Translations under genes and position numbers: made by a program | Shown here: in pieces, positions 1 to 5,435 of the stretch | Position numbering within the stretch: position 1 is the stretch's first letter | How the letters are laid out: each line of letters opens with the position of its first letter | Notes under the pieces: generated by a model | Told to the model about the DNA's origin: nothing | Databases searched by the model: none | Seen by the model: only the letters and a program-made list of their open reading frames with translations | NCBI GenBank assembly: GCA_002417975.1 | Contig: DIDE01000017.1 | Span: forward strand, 12,028-19,226 | Length of the DNA stretch: 7,199 nt | Reading direction: 5' to 3' | From: Eggerthellaceae bacterium UBA5808 | Lineage (GTDB): Bacteria > Actinomycetota > Coriobacteriia > Coriobacteriales > Eggerthellaceae

Positions 1-266
1 CTCCAGTTCCGCCTACTCCTCCTATGGCTCCAAATCGCGATAGTGATGAGACGTTGACGATAGGGCATTGGGTTGTTGTTATCCTACTTACTGCTATCCC
101 TATTGTTGGCTTTGTTATGACGCTTATTTGGGCGTTCAACTCAACGACGCCACAGGCTCAGCGTAATTGGGCACGTGCGACACTTATCTGGATGCTCGTT
201 GGTGCTGCACTTTGGCTTATCTTCTTCTTCGGAGGAATATGGGCTGCAATGTTGGCAAGCATGTAA
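1..266 (+). CDS. C-terminal part of a proline-rich small membrane protein (5' end outside window)
   Basis: I do not recognise a named family and assign no function. The reading frame is open to the left edge of the window: in frame before the first ATG (24) come codons for Pro-Val-Pro-Pro-Thr-Pro-Pro. No Shine-Dalgarno precedes that ATG; the bases just before it are pyrimidine-rich. I therefore read this as the tail of a longer protein with a proline-rich linker, not an 80-residue gene. Counted from Met24, a charged stretch (about residues 4-12) leads into two predicted membrane helices, roughly residues 15-38 and 52-76. A short polar loop with basic residues (NSTTPQAQRNWARA) lies between them. 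Small two-helix proteins with a similar loop and proline-rich or zinc-ribbon N-termini are common in Gram-positive bacteria; this likeness is from memory. A terminator follows 36 bases after the TAA stop. Confidence 0.6.
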   Translation, partial: PVPPTPPMAPNRDSDETLTIGHWVVVILLTAIPIVGFVMTLIWAFNSTTPQAQRNWARATLIWMLVGAALWLIFFFGGIWAAMLASM

Positions 267-301
267 TATCTGCTGCTGGCTATAAGTGGTGAATGTATGC
301 G

Positions 302-335
302 AAAGCGATCGGTCGTTATGGCCGGTCGCTTTTTT
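302..335 (+). terminator. Intrinsic terminator after the partial membrane-protein gene
   Basis: The arms AGCGATCGG (304-312) and CCGGTCGCT (322-330) form a 9-bp stem with one G-U pair around a 9-base loop. The stem is followed by a T run (330-335), and three A residues at 302-304 extend the pairing into it. This is a textbook rho-independent terminator ending the upstream gene. Confidence 0.88.
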
Positions 336-402
336 GTCTATTAGGACGACTTGATAAGCAGTCCACATAATTCATCGGCTTCTGCTTGATTGCTCCGGTC
401 GG

Positions 403-431
403 TTGACTTTATAGATAGCGTCCTGTATAAA
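403..431 (+). promoter_or_regulatory. Sigma-70-type promoter upstream of a short terminated transcript
   Basis: TTGACT (403-408) and TATAAA (426-431) are separated by exactly 17 bases. The predicted transcription start is near 438. The promoter sits after one terminator and about 85 bases before another, and no convincing open reading frame starts in between. It therefore drives either a small RNA or a leader of the MFS gene. Confidence 0.6.
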
Positions 432-437
432 TAGTTT

Positions 438-521
438 GCTTGCACGGAGGTAAATCGTTCAAAAGAAACGGTAAGCCGGATAAGGCACGGGCTGAAACGT
501 CTGTATCTTATCCGGTTTTTT
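438..521 (+). ncRNA. Candidate small RNA, or terminated leader of the MFS gene
   Basis: This is the roughly 84-base interval between a predicted start and a strong intrinsic terminator. Two small hairpins can form ahead of the terminator. One pairs UUUGCUU (435-441, slightly overlapping the predicted start) with AGGUAAA (448-454) around GCACGG. The other pairs 454-459 with 467-472 around CAAAAGA. A GGAGG (446-450) looks like a Shine-Dalgarno, but no start codon follows at a usable distance, so a leader peptide is not supported. I know no family that matches. The MFS start codon lies 113 bases past the terminator, so attenuation of that gene is the main alternative to a free-standing small RNA. 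Promoter, length and terminator are seen directly; the function is inference. Confidence 0.42.
473..521 (+). terminator. Intrinsic terminator or attenuator upstream of the MFS gene
   Basis: CCGGATAAG (476-484) and CTTATCCGG (507-515) form a perfect 9-bp stem with a 22-base loop, followed by six T residues (516-521). Bases 473-475 can extend the stem into the T run. The loop can close further through ACG (487-489) and CGT (498-500). There is no gene on the opposite strand for it to serve. Confidence 0.85.
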
Positions 522-633
522 ATTTGCATGGCTTTGAAGCGAAGAGCACCAGATGATTTGTACGCTATAACGTCAAATTACCACGTGCAATCGAACATTG
601 TGATGGACTTTACGCTAGGGGGAAGGAATTAAC

Positions 634-2520
634 GTGGCAATGGGACTGACAAAACAGCAGACTACAATGGTAATGGTTCTTCTTGCGGGAGCACTTTTGG
701 TTGTCCTAAATCAAACTTTGCTTACCCCCGCACTTCCAACGATTATGAGTCATTTAGACGTGAATGCCACCACGGTACAGTGGCTTACTAGTGGATATTC
801 GCTGACTGAAGCAGTTATTATTCCGCTCAACGCGTTTCTTTTAGGAAAGTTTTCTACGCGTAAATTATTCATTGGGAGCCTTACGCTGTTTACTCTTGGA
901 TCAATTTTTTGTGCATGTGCACCAAATTTTCCTCTTCTTTTGTGCGGACGAATTTGTCAAGCTATAGCAACCGGAATTGCTATGCCTACCGTATTTGCTC
1001 TTATTCTTCTTATCTTTCCTCGCGAAAATCGTGGAAGTGCTATGGGACTTGTTGGACTTGTTATTAGTTTTGCCCCAGCGGTTGGCCCATCAATCTCGGG
1101 TGTATTGGTTGATAGTATTGGCTGGCGTATGCTCTTTGTTCTTGTTGCTGTGCTTGCGAGCATCGTGGTTGTAACGAGCTTCTTTGCTCTAAAGAATTTT
1201 ACCGGTTTCAATTCAGTGGCGATTGATATACCCTCAATTGTCCTGCTTGCTGCTGGCATGATCAGTCTGCTTTACGGAATATCAATTTCTACATCGAGTT
1301 CAAATCCTGTTATGCCCGTGCTTCTTATTTGCGCAGGACTGATTGTTCTTGCATTTTTTGTTCGTAGACAGCTTCATCTTGATACGCCGATACTTAACGT
1401 GCGTGTTCTTGCTCAGCGTGAATTCAGCATAGCTACGGTTGTCATTGTTGTGCTTGAAGCGGTTCTTATTGGATCAGGGGTGATTTTGCCTATCTATATC
1501 CAAAATGGCCTTGGAGAACCTGCGACTATTTCGGGGTTGCTTATGCTCCCCGGTGCTGTTTGTGGTGCTGCCTTCGGTCTTATGGCTGGCAAATTATTCG
1601 ATCGTGCAGGGATTCGCGGCATAGCGATTACCGGAGCATGCGTTCTTATTGCGGGTGTTGTTGGCTACATTTTGCTTTCTGCTCAGTCGTCATTATTGAT
1701 GGTATGTCTATCTTATACGGTTGCATGCATTGGTTTGCAGTGTCTTGTTACACCTGTTAATACATGGGGTCTTAATGCGCTGTCTAATCGTTCTTTGCCT
1801 CATGGTAATGCTATTGTTTCTACGGCAGAACAGGTCGGCTCATCATTGGGCACGGCATTTATCGTAAGTCTAACGGCACTCTCAACGCTTATTGTTCCTG
1901 TTACATCGAGCACAGCTGAACAGACGTTTGCAGGTTGCCATATAGCTTTTTGCGGTCTACTTGGTTTGGCTCTTGTCATTGGCTTTATTATCGTATGCTT
2001 TATGCGAGATAAACCCGTACATACAGCGTCGAGTGAACATATAGATACGCCAGGCATTGATCGTGAATGGCTTGTTGCCGACATGATGAATACATCATCT
2101 GATGTGCTGAATGAATCTTCAACAGTAGGGGATGCTATAGCCATTATGCAGCGAAGCGAAACGGGTGGTTTGCCAATCGTCAAAGACGATGGCATAGTTG
2201 TTGGCTTTATCTCTGATGGCGATATTCTTAAGCGTCTCGCTTTTCATAGTACGTGGCGCGATGATGATGACAATGGATATCGTTTGTTGTTTGAAACCGA
2301 AGGATTACATAAACGTCTTGAAACAATGTCGAACATGAAGGCTCTTGATCTTGCAACTAAGGACGTTGTCTCTGTTGATGCTTCTGCGTCCGCTGAGTGT
2401 ACCTTTAAGATGCTTGCGGAACAGCGTCTTAAGAAAGTACCTGTATTGCGAGAAGGAGTATACGTTGGTACATTGAGCAGGCTTAATGTTATAAAAGCTT
2501 TGCAACTGCCGTTGCTATGA
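634..2520 (+). CDS. DHA2-type MFS efflux permease with C-terminal tandem CBS domains
   Basis: This is a predicted proton-driven exporter of the 14-helix EmrB/QacA type in the cytoplasmic membrane; the substrate is unknown. About 14 hydrophobic segments fill residues 11-455. Motif A is degenerate (GKFSTRKLF, 71-79). The antiporter motif C region reads APAVGPSISG (147-156), followed by WRMLF (164-168), typical of DHA2 proteins. After a short linker comes a soluble domain. One CBS repeat spans about 482-537 and contains FISDGDILKRLA; a charged insert (WRDDDD, 541-546) follows; a second CBS repeat covers about 568-626. CBS pairs commonly bind adenosine nucleotides or S-adenosylmethionine, so gating by a metabolite is a reasonable inference. 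At 628 residues it is longer than ordinary DHA2 proteins (about 460-530), which the CBS part explains. The GTG start is preferred because GGAAGGA (621-627) lies 6 bases before it; ATG at 640 is the alternative. Confidence 0.9.
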   Translation: MAMGLTKQQTTMVMVLLAGALLVVLNQTLLTPALPTIMSHLDVNATTVQWLTSGYSLTEAVIIPLNAFLLGKFSTRKLFIGSLTLFTLGSIFCACAPNFPLLLCGRICQAIATGIAMPTVFALILLIFPRENRGSAMGLVGLVISFAPAVGPSISGVLVDSIGWRMLFVLVAVLASIVVVTSFFALKNFTGFNSVAIDIPSIVLLAAGMISLLYGISISTSSSNPVMPVLLICAGLIVLAFFVRRQLHLDTPILNVRVLAQREFSIATVVIVVLEAVLIGSGVILPIYIQNGLGEPATISGLLMLPGAVCGAAFGLMAGKLFDRAGIRGIAITGACVLIAGVVGYILLSAQSSLLMVCLSYTVACIGLQCLVTPVNTWGLNALSNRSLPHGNAIVSTAEQVGSSLGTAFIVSLTALSTLIVPVTSSTAEQTFAGCHIAFCGLLGLALVIGFIIVCFMRDKPVHTASSEHIDTPGIDREWLVADMMNTSSDVLNESSTVGDAIAIMQRSETGGLPIVKDDGIVVGFISDGDILKRLAFHSTWRDDDDNGYRLLFETEGLHKRLETMSNMKALDLATKDVVSVDASASAECTFKMLAEQRLKKVPVLREGVYVGTLSRLNVIKALQLPLL

Positions 2521-2573
2521 TCAAGAAGGTATGTTTCTATACGGTGTTACCTTGATCTGAGCTGAACCCAGCT
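2519..2573 (+). other. Two tandem hairpins at the 3' end of the MFS gene
   Basis: The first hairpin starts inside the stop codon. GATCAA (2519-2524) plus GGTA (2528-2531) pair with TACC plus TTGATC (2548-2557), leaving a 3-base bulge on the left arm and a 16-base loop. The second is AGCTG (2560-2564) with CAGCT (2569-2573) around AACC. Neither is followed by a T run, so they are not clear intrinsic terminators. They may stabilise the mRNA end or act in factor-dependent termination. No other terminator is visible after this gene. Confidence 0.35.
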
Positions 2574-2632
2574 TGAATTTGACCGAATGTAGATGTACTG
2601 TCTGTCAGTTTTGTGCGTTGCATCGCTTGTCG

Positions 2633-2657
2633 AATCTCTTGACATTGTGGAGAGATT
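2633..2657 (+). promoter_or_regulatory. Inverted repeat over the -35 region of the metN promoter (candidate operator)
   Basis: AATCTCT (2633-2639) and AGAGATT (2651-2657) are a perfect 7-base inverted repeat with an 11-base spacer. The spacer holds most of the -35 hexamer (2639-2644), and the right arm lies in the promoter spacer. It is upstream of the predicted transcription start, so it would act as DNA rather than as an RNA hairpin. Position and symmetry fit a repressor site; the protein is unknown. Confidence 0.4.
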
Positions 2658-2666
2658 GACTATAGT
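2639..2666 (+). promoter_or_regulatory. Sigma-70-type promoter of the metNIQ operon
   Basis: TTGACA (2639-2644, perfect consensus) and TATAGT (2661-2666) are 16 bases apart. The predicted start is near 2673, giving an untranslated leader of roughly 160 bases before metN. Such a long leader ahead of a methionine transporter suggests RNA-level control. Confidence 0.68.
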
Positions 2667-2672
2667 TATTTT

Positions 2673-2835
2673 TCATGAGATTAGATTTCGTACAGATCAT
2701 GATGATGCACATGCCCGGGCCTGGGTATATTGATACGTGTGTCATCACCCAGGCCTAGCTTTCGGGCCACTTGTTCTCACATGAAGAGTGGCAAATCGTA
2801 TTATCAACTAATCTGTACGAGGTAGTAATAAGATT
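2673..2835 (+). promoter_or_regulatory. Structured metN 5' leader, candidate riboswitch-like element of unassigned class
   Basis: The leader folds on paper into a closed domain. A 13-bp helix pairs 2685-2697 with 2811-2823 (core TCGTACAGAT with ATCTGTACGA, then two G-U pairs and one A-U). It includes GAGGT (2819-2823), the best Shine-Dalgarno for metN, 12 bases before the ATG. Inside, 2713-2717 pairs with 2763-2767 and GGCCTGGGT (2718-2726) pairs perfectly with ACCCAGGCC (2747-2755), leaving a 20-base loop. A third hairpin pairs 2768-2776 with 2783-2790. A competing helix, AGATTAG (2678-2684) with CTAATCT (2808-2814), cannot coexist with the 13-bp helix and would free the Shine-Dalgarno. No T run follows, so control would be at translation. 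I see no S-box (SAM-I), T-box or cobalamin-box signature. Pairings are seen in the sequence; ligand and switching are inference. Confidence 0.55.
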
Positions 2836-3585
2836 ATGATTCGGATTGAACATCTGACAAAAACATATGCCACAGACGGACATGACCGATGCGTGCTCGA
2901 TGATATTAACCTGACTATTAATGATGGTGATATCTTTGGGATTATTGGTGAGTCCGGTGCAGGTAAATCAACACTTGTTCGGTGCATTAACTTACTTGAG
3001 CATCCAACATCTGGGCGAGTACTTATCGGAGATCGTGATATTACATCCTATACCGGTAAGGAATTAATCACGCTTCGCCGTGGTATTGGTATGATCTTTC
3101 AGAATTTCAGCTTATTTCAGCAACGAAATGTTTTGAGTAATGTCGAATTTCCTTTAGAACTTCAGCATGAGGATAAGGCAAAGAGTCATGCTCGTGCGAG
3201 TGAGCTTCTTGAGATGGTTGGTCTTGGTGATAAGGGATCATATTACCCATCTCAGCTATCAGGTGGACAGCAACAACGTGTTGCAATTGCTCGTGCGCTC
3301 GCGAATAGTCCAAAAATTATGCTATGCGATGAAGCAACGAGTGCGCTTGATACGATGACTACGCATTCCATTTTGGAACTTCTTAAAACGATTAATCGTG
3401 ATCTTGGCGTAACAATCGTTTTCATTACGCATTCACTTGCAGTTGCTGAGTCTATATGTAATCGTATCGCTGTTATTGATGCTGGTCATATTGTTGAGCA
3501 GGGTGCGACTGCGGATGTCTTTAAGAATCCGCAGGCAAAAGTTACGCGTGAACTTCTTGGCATGGAAGGTCAGGTGCTTGCGTAA
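2836..3585 (+). CDS. metN: Methionine ABC importer ATP-binding protein MetN (short form, no C-terminal sensing domain)
   Basis: Cytoplasmic ATPase that powers methionine uptake, working as a dimer under the MetI permease. Everything needed for ATP hydrolysis is visible: Walker A GESGAGKST (38-46), Q-loop Gln89 in FQNFSLF, signature LSGGQQQRVAIARA (141-154), Walker B IMLCDE (161-166) with catalytic Glu166, and His199 in the H-loop (ITHS). The protein ends at 249 residues, soon after the nucleotide-binding domain. E. coli MetN is about 340 residues and carries a C-terminal ACT-like (NIL) domain through which bound methionine inhibits transport. That domain is absent, and the next gene starts in the stop codon, so it has not merely been lost to a frameshift in a downstream gap. 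Specificity for methionine is inferred from the metI and metQ neighbours. A structured leader covers its Shine-Dalgarno. Confidence 0.93.
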   Translation: MIRIEHLTKTYATDGHDRCVLDDINLTINDGDIFGIIGESGAGKSTLVRCINLLEHPTSGRVLIGDRDITSYTGKELITLRRGIGMIFQNFSLFQQRNVLSNVEFPLELQHEDKAKSHARASELLEMVGLGDKGSYYPSQLSGGQQQRVAIARALANSPKIMLCDEATSALDTMTTHSILELLKTINRDLGVTIVFITHSLAVAESICNRIAVIDAGHIVEQGATADVFKNPQAKVTRELLGMEGQVLA

Positions 3586-4262
3586 TGGAATGGTTCCAGT
3601 CTTTTTTTGCTCAGTATGGGACGCTGCTTGCACAAGGTACGTGGGACACTATTGTTATGACGTTTGTGTCGACGCTGTTTGCTTATGTTATTGGCATTCC
3701 CTTAGGTGTTCTTGTTGTAGTGACTGCTTCTGATGGTTTACGTCCTCATCATGCGCTTAACACCGTGCTTGGCTGGATCGTTAATATAGGTCGTTCTATT
3801 CCGTTTATTATTCTTTTGGTTGCTCTGATCCCATTCACACGTTGGGTTGTAGGAACTTCACTTGGTGTTCCAGGTGCTATTGTTCCCCTTGTTATATCAG
3901 CTGCGCCATTTGTTGCACGTATGGTTGAACAAAGTTTGCGTGAAGTCGATGGTGGGTTAGTCGAAGCCGCGCAGAGTTTTGGCGCATCTTCATGGCAGAT
4001 TGTCTGCAAAGTGTTGCTCCATGAGGGACTTCCTTCGTTAATTCGTGGGGTTTCTATTACATTCATAACACTTTTTGGTTACTCTGCGATGGCTGGAACG
4101 GTTGGTGCGGGTGGCCTTGGCGATATAGCGATTCGCTATGGTTATCAGCGCTATCAGAATGATGTGATGTTTGCCACAATCATTATTTTGATTGTCCTTG
4201 TCCAGATTGTTCAAACTGCTGGCGATCATTTAGCCTTTAAGCTTGATAAGCGCAATCGCTAG
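3585..4262 (+). CDS. metI: Methionine ABC importer permease MetI
   Basis: Membrane channel subunit of the methionine importer; a dimer contacts two MetN ATPases. The 225 residues match the usual MetI size (about 215-225). Five hydrophobic segments are visible, near 21-48, 60-84, 95-115, 155-175 and 194-213. The cytoplasmic coupling loop carries the EAA motif of binding-protein-dependent permeases, EAAQSFGASSWQIV (127-140), followed by LP (149-150). IGRSIPFIILLVALIPFTR (68-86) and AGTVGAGGLGDIAIRYGY (170-187) are strongly MetI-like. The ATG shares its A with the last base of the metN TAA stop (TAATG), so translation is probably coupled to metN; AGGTG about 8 bases before it may also help. The stop is followed by a 90-base gap before metQ. 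Confidence 0.94.
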   Translation: MEWFQSFFAQYGTLLAQGTWDTIVMTFVSTLFAYVIGIPLGVLVVVTASDGLRPHHALNTVLGWIVNIGRSIPFIILLVALIPFTRWVVGTSLGVPGAIVPLVISAAPFVARMVEQSLREVDGGLVEAAQSFGASSWQIVCKVLLHEGLPSLIRGVSITFITLFGYSAMAGTVGAGGLGDIAIRYGYQRYQNDVMFATIIILIVLVQIVQTAGDHLAFKLDKRNR

Positions 4263-4352
4263 TTCTAATTAGATTTAGTTTTGTAGTACTCGTACAGATA
4301 TTGTTGATATATCTATCTCAAAAATTGTCTGTTTTTTCGGAAGGAATATATC
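4263..4352 (+). other. metI-metQ spacer with a palindrome and sequence echoes of the metN leader
   Basis: This AT-rich spacer begins with the perfect 10-base palindrome TCTAATTAGA (4264-4273). ATTAGATTT (4268-4276) and TCGTACAGAT (4290-4299) both also occur, in the same order, in the metN leader (2680-2688 and 2688-2697). GGAAGGA (4339-4345) is the metQ ribosome-binding site. I find no convincing promoter and only a poor hairpin before the T run at 4332-4337, so metQ is probably transcribed from the metN promoter. Confidence 0.4.
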
Positions 4353-5192
4353 GTGAAAAGGAATCATATAGTTAAACTGCTTGCTGCAGTTGGAGTGACG
4401 GCTGTACTCGCCTGTGTTTTGGGCGGTTGCGGCGCTGTCTCCTCAACGTCGTCTTCAAGCAGCGATAACGTTATTAAAATAGGCGCATCTCCTTCGCCAC
4501 ATGCAGAAATTTTGCAGCAGGTTAAAGATCAACTTGCGCAAGAGGGATACGATCTTCAGATCGTTGAATATTCTGATTACGTACAGCCAAACCAAGCATT
4601 GTCGCAGGGAGAACTTGATGCAAATTATTTTCAGCACAAGCCCTATCTCGACAATTATAATTCGCAGAATGGCACTGATCTTGTAAGTGCTGCTGCTATT
4701 CATTTTGAGCCAATGGGCGTCTATGCAGGTAAAAGCTCTGATCTGCAAAATATCCCTGATGGCGCACGTATAGCTGTTCCCTCAGATGCAACAAATGAAG
4801 CACGTGCTTTGCAGCTTCTTCAATCCGAAGGTGTTTTTACGCTCAAAGATGGTGTCGGTCTGAATGCGACAAAGAATGATATTGTCTCAAACCCCCACAA
4901 TGTACAGGTTGTCGAAAGCGAAGCTGCTTCTTTGCCCCGTATGATTCAGGATGTTGATTTTGCTGTTATTAACGGTAACTATGCTTTGTCTGGTGGACTT
5001 GATACGGATAAGACGCTTGCGAGTGAGTCTGCTGATTCTGAAGCTGCTCAGACGTATGCAAATATTATTGCGGTGCAGTCTTCTGATGCATCGAGCGATA
5101 AGATCAATGCATTGGTTAATGCGCTTAAGAGTGATACCGTTCGTTCATTTATCGAATCAAACTATCACGGTACAGTAGTTCCTGTATTTTAA
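4353..5192 (+). CDS. metQ: Methionine-binding lipoprotein MetQ (NLPA family)
   Basis: Extracytoplasmic substrate-binding protein that delivers methionine to MetI-MetN; it is lipid-anchored to the outer face of the membrane. The signal sequence has a basic start (MKRNHIVK), a hydrophobic core and the lipobox LGGC, with Cys26 the predicted lipidated residue. A Ser-rich linker (about 30-38) follows. The mature part shows NLPA-family landmarks: KIGASPSPHAEIL (42-54), a SDYVQPNQALSQGELDAN stretch soon after, FQHKPYLD, and the middle block IAVPSDATNEARALQLL. Length 279 is normal for MetQ. The GTG start is chosen because GGAAGGA lies 7 bases upstream and because it gives the full basic n-region; the same GGAAGGAAT...CGTG layout starts the MFS gene. 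Related NLPA proteins can prefer D-methionine or other small ligands, so the exact ligand is inferred from the complete metNIQ set. Confidence 0.94.
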   Translation: MKRNHIVKLLAAVGVTAVLACVLGGCGAVSSTSSSSSDNVIKIGASPSPHAEILQQVKDQLAQEGYDLQIVEYSDYVQPNQALSQGELDANYFQHKPYLDNYNSQNGTDLVSAAAIHFEPMGVYAGKSSDLQNIPDGARIAVPSDATNEARALQLLQSEGVFTLKDGVGLNATKNDIVSNPHNVQVVESEAASLPRMIQDVDFAVINGNYALSGGLDTDKTLASESADSEAAQTYANIIAVQSSDASSDKINALVNALKSDTVRSFIESNYHGTVVPVF

Positions 5193-5216
5193 GAATTACT
5201 GAATAAATGATGGAAT

Positions 5217-5247
5217 AATGCCCGCAGCGATGTGCTGCGGGCATTTT
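5217..5247 (+). terminator. Strong intrinsic terminator of the metNIQ operon
   Basis: AATGCCCGCAGC (5217-5228) and GCTGCGGGCATT (5234-5245) form a perfect 12-bp, GC-rich stem with a 5-base loop (GATGT), followed by TTTT (5244-5247). It lies 25 bases after the metQ stop. Confidence 0.93.
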
Positions 5248-5359
5248 GCTTCTACGTGGCTTGCTTTAATTTGACCTCTTAAGTGTTTAAGCTGTACATG
5301 AGAAGTTGTGATACGTGTATTTCAGCCTAAACGTGGAAAGTCGAGACATCGTATGATCC

Positions 5360-5391
5360 GAAACACGTTTGAAAAGATAGGGCAATATAAT
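5360..5391 (+). promoter_or_regulatory. glnA promoter: perfect -10 with weak -35 and possible regulator half-sites
   Basis: TATAAT (5386-5391) is a perfect -10 and predicts a start near 5398, leaving a leader of about 38 bases. The -35 position (about 5362-5369) does not match consensus. It carries instead AAACACGTTT (5361-5370), an imperfect palindrome, and GAAAC-N6-GAAAA (5360-5375) at an 11-base spacing. A weak -35 under repeated half-sites suggests activator dependence or regulation, as expected for a nitrogen gene. A second, weaker candidate pair is TTGACC (5271-5276) with TACATG (5295-5300). Confidence 0.5.
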
Positions 5392-5435
5392 GTACACATA
5401 GATGATACGTCTGTGTGTGAAAAAGAAGGGAACCG

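Noticed and set aside
24..266. ATG at 24 as a true gene start
   Set aside because: There is no ribosome-binding site before it, and the frame continues open and proline-rich to the window edge, so a longer protein is more likely.
438..500. Guanidine-II (mini-ykkC) riboswitch, because ACGG occurs repeatedly (444-447, 468-471, 487-490) upstream of an efflux gene
   Set aside because: The class needs two hairpins with ACGR tetraloops on solid stems. Only the copy at 487-490 has even a short closing stem and the others do not fit.
534..571. Promoter directly before the MFS gene (TTGAAG 534-539, TATAAC 566-571)
   Set aside because: The spacing is 26 bases, far outside the usual range; no better pair was found.
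1800..2195. Long minus-strand reading frame inside the MFS gene, and similar frames opposite metI and glnA
   Set aside because: They lie wholly inside well-supported genes, lack recognisable protein features and ribosome-binding sites, and are antisense shadows.
2673..2835. SAM-I (S-box) or T-box leader of metN
   Set aside because: I could not find the S-box core sequences or the T-box antiterminator sequence, and there is no terminator in the leader. A covariance search is still needed.
4294..4337. Attenuator between metI and metQ (ACAGA 4294-4298 with TCTGT 4328-4332, then a T run)
   Set aside because: The stem is only 5 bp with a 29-base AT-rich interior, too weak to call a terminator.
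5369..5391. TTGAAA (5369-5374) as the -35 of glnA
   Set aside because: It is only 11 bases from TATAAT, too close for a normal sigma-70 promoter.
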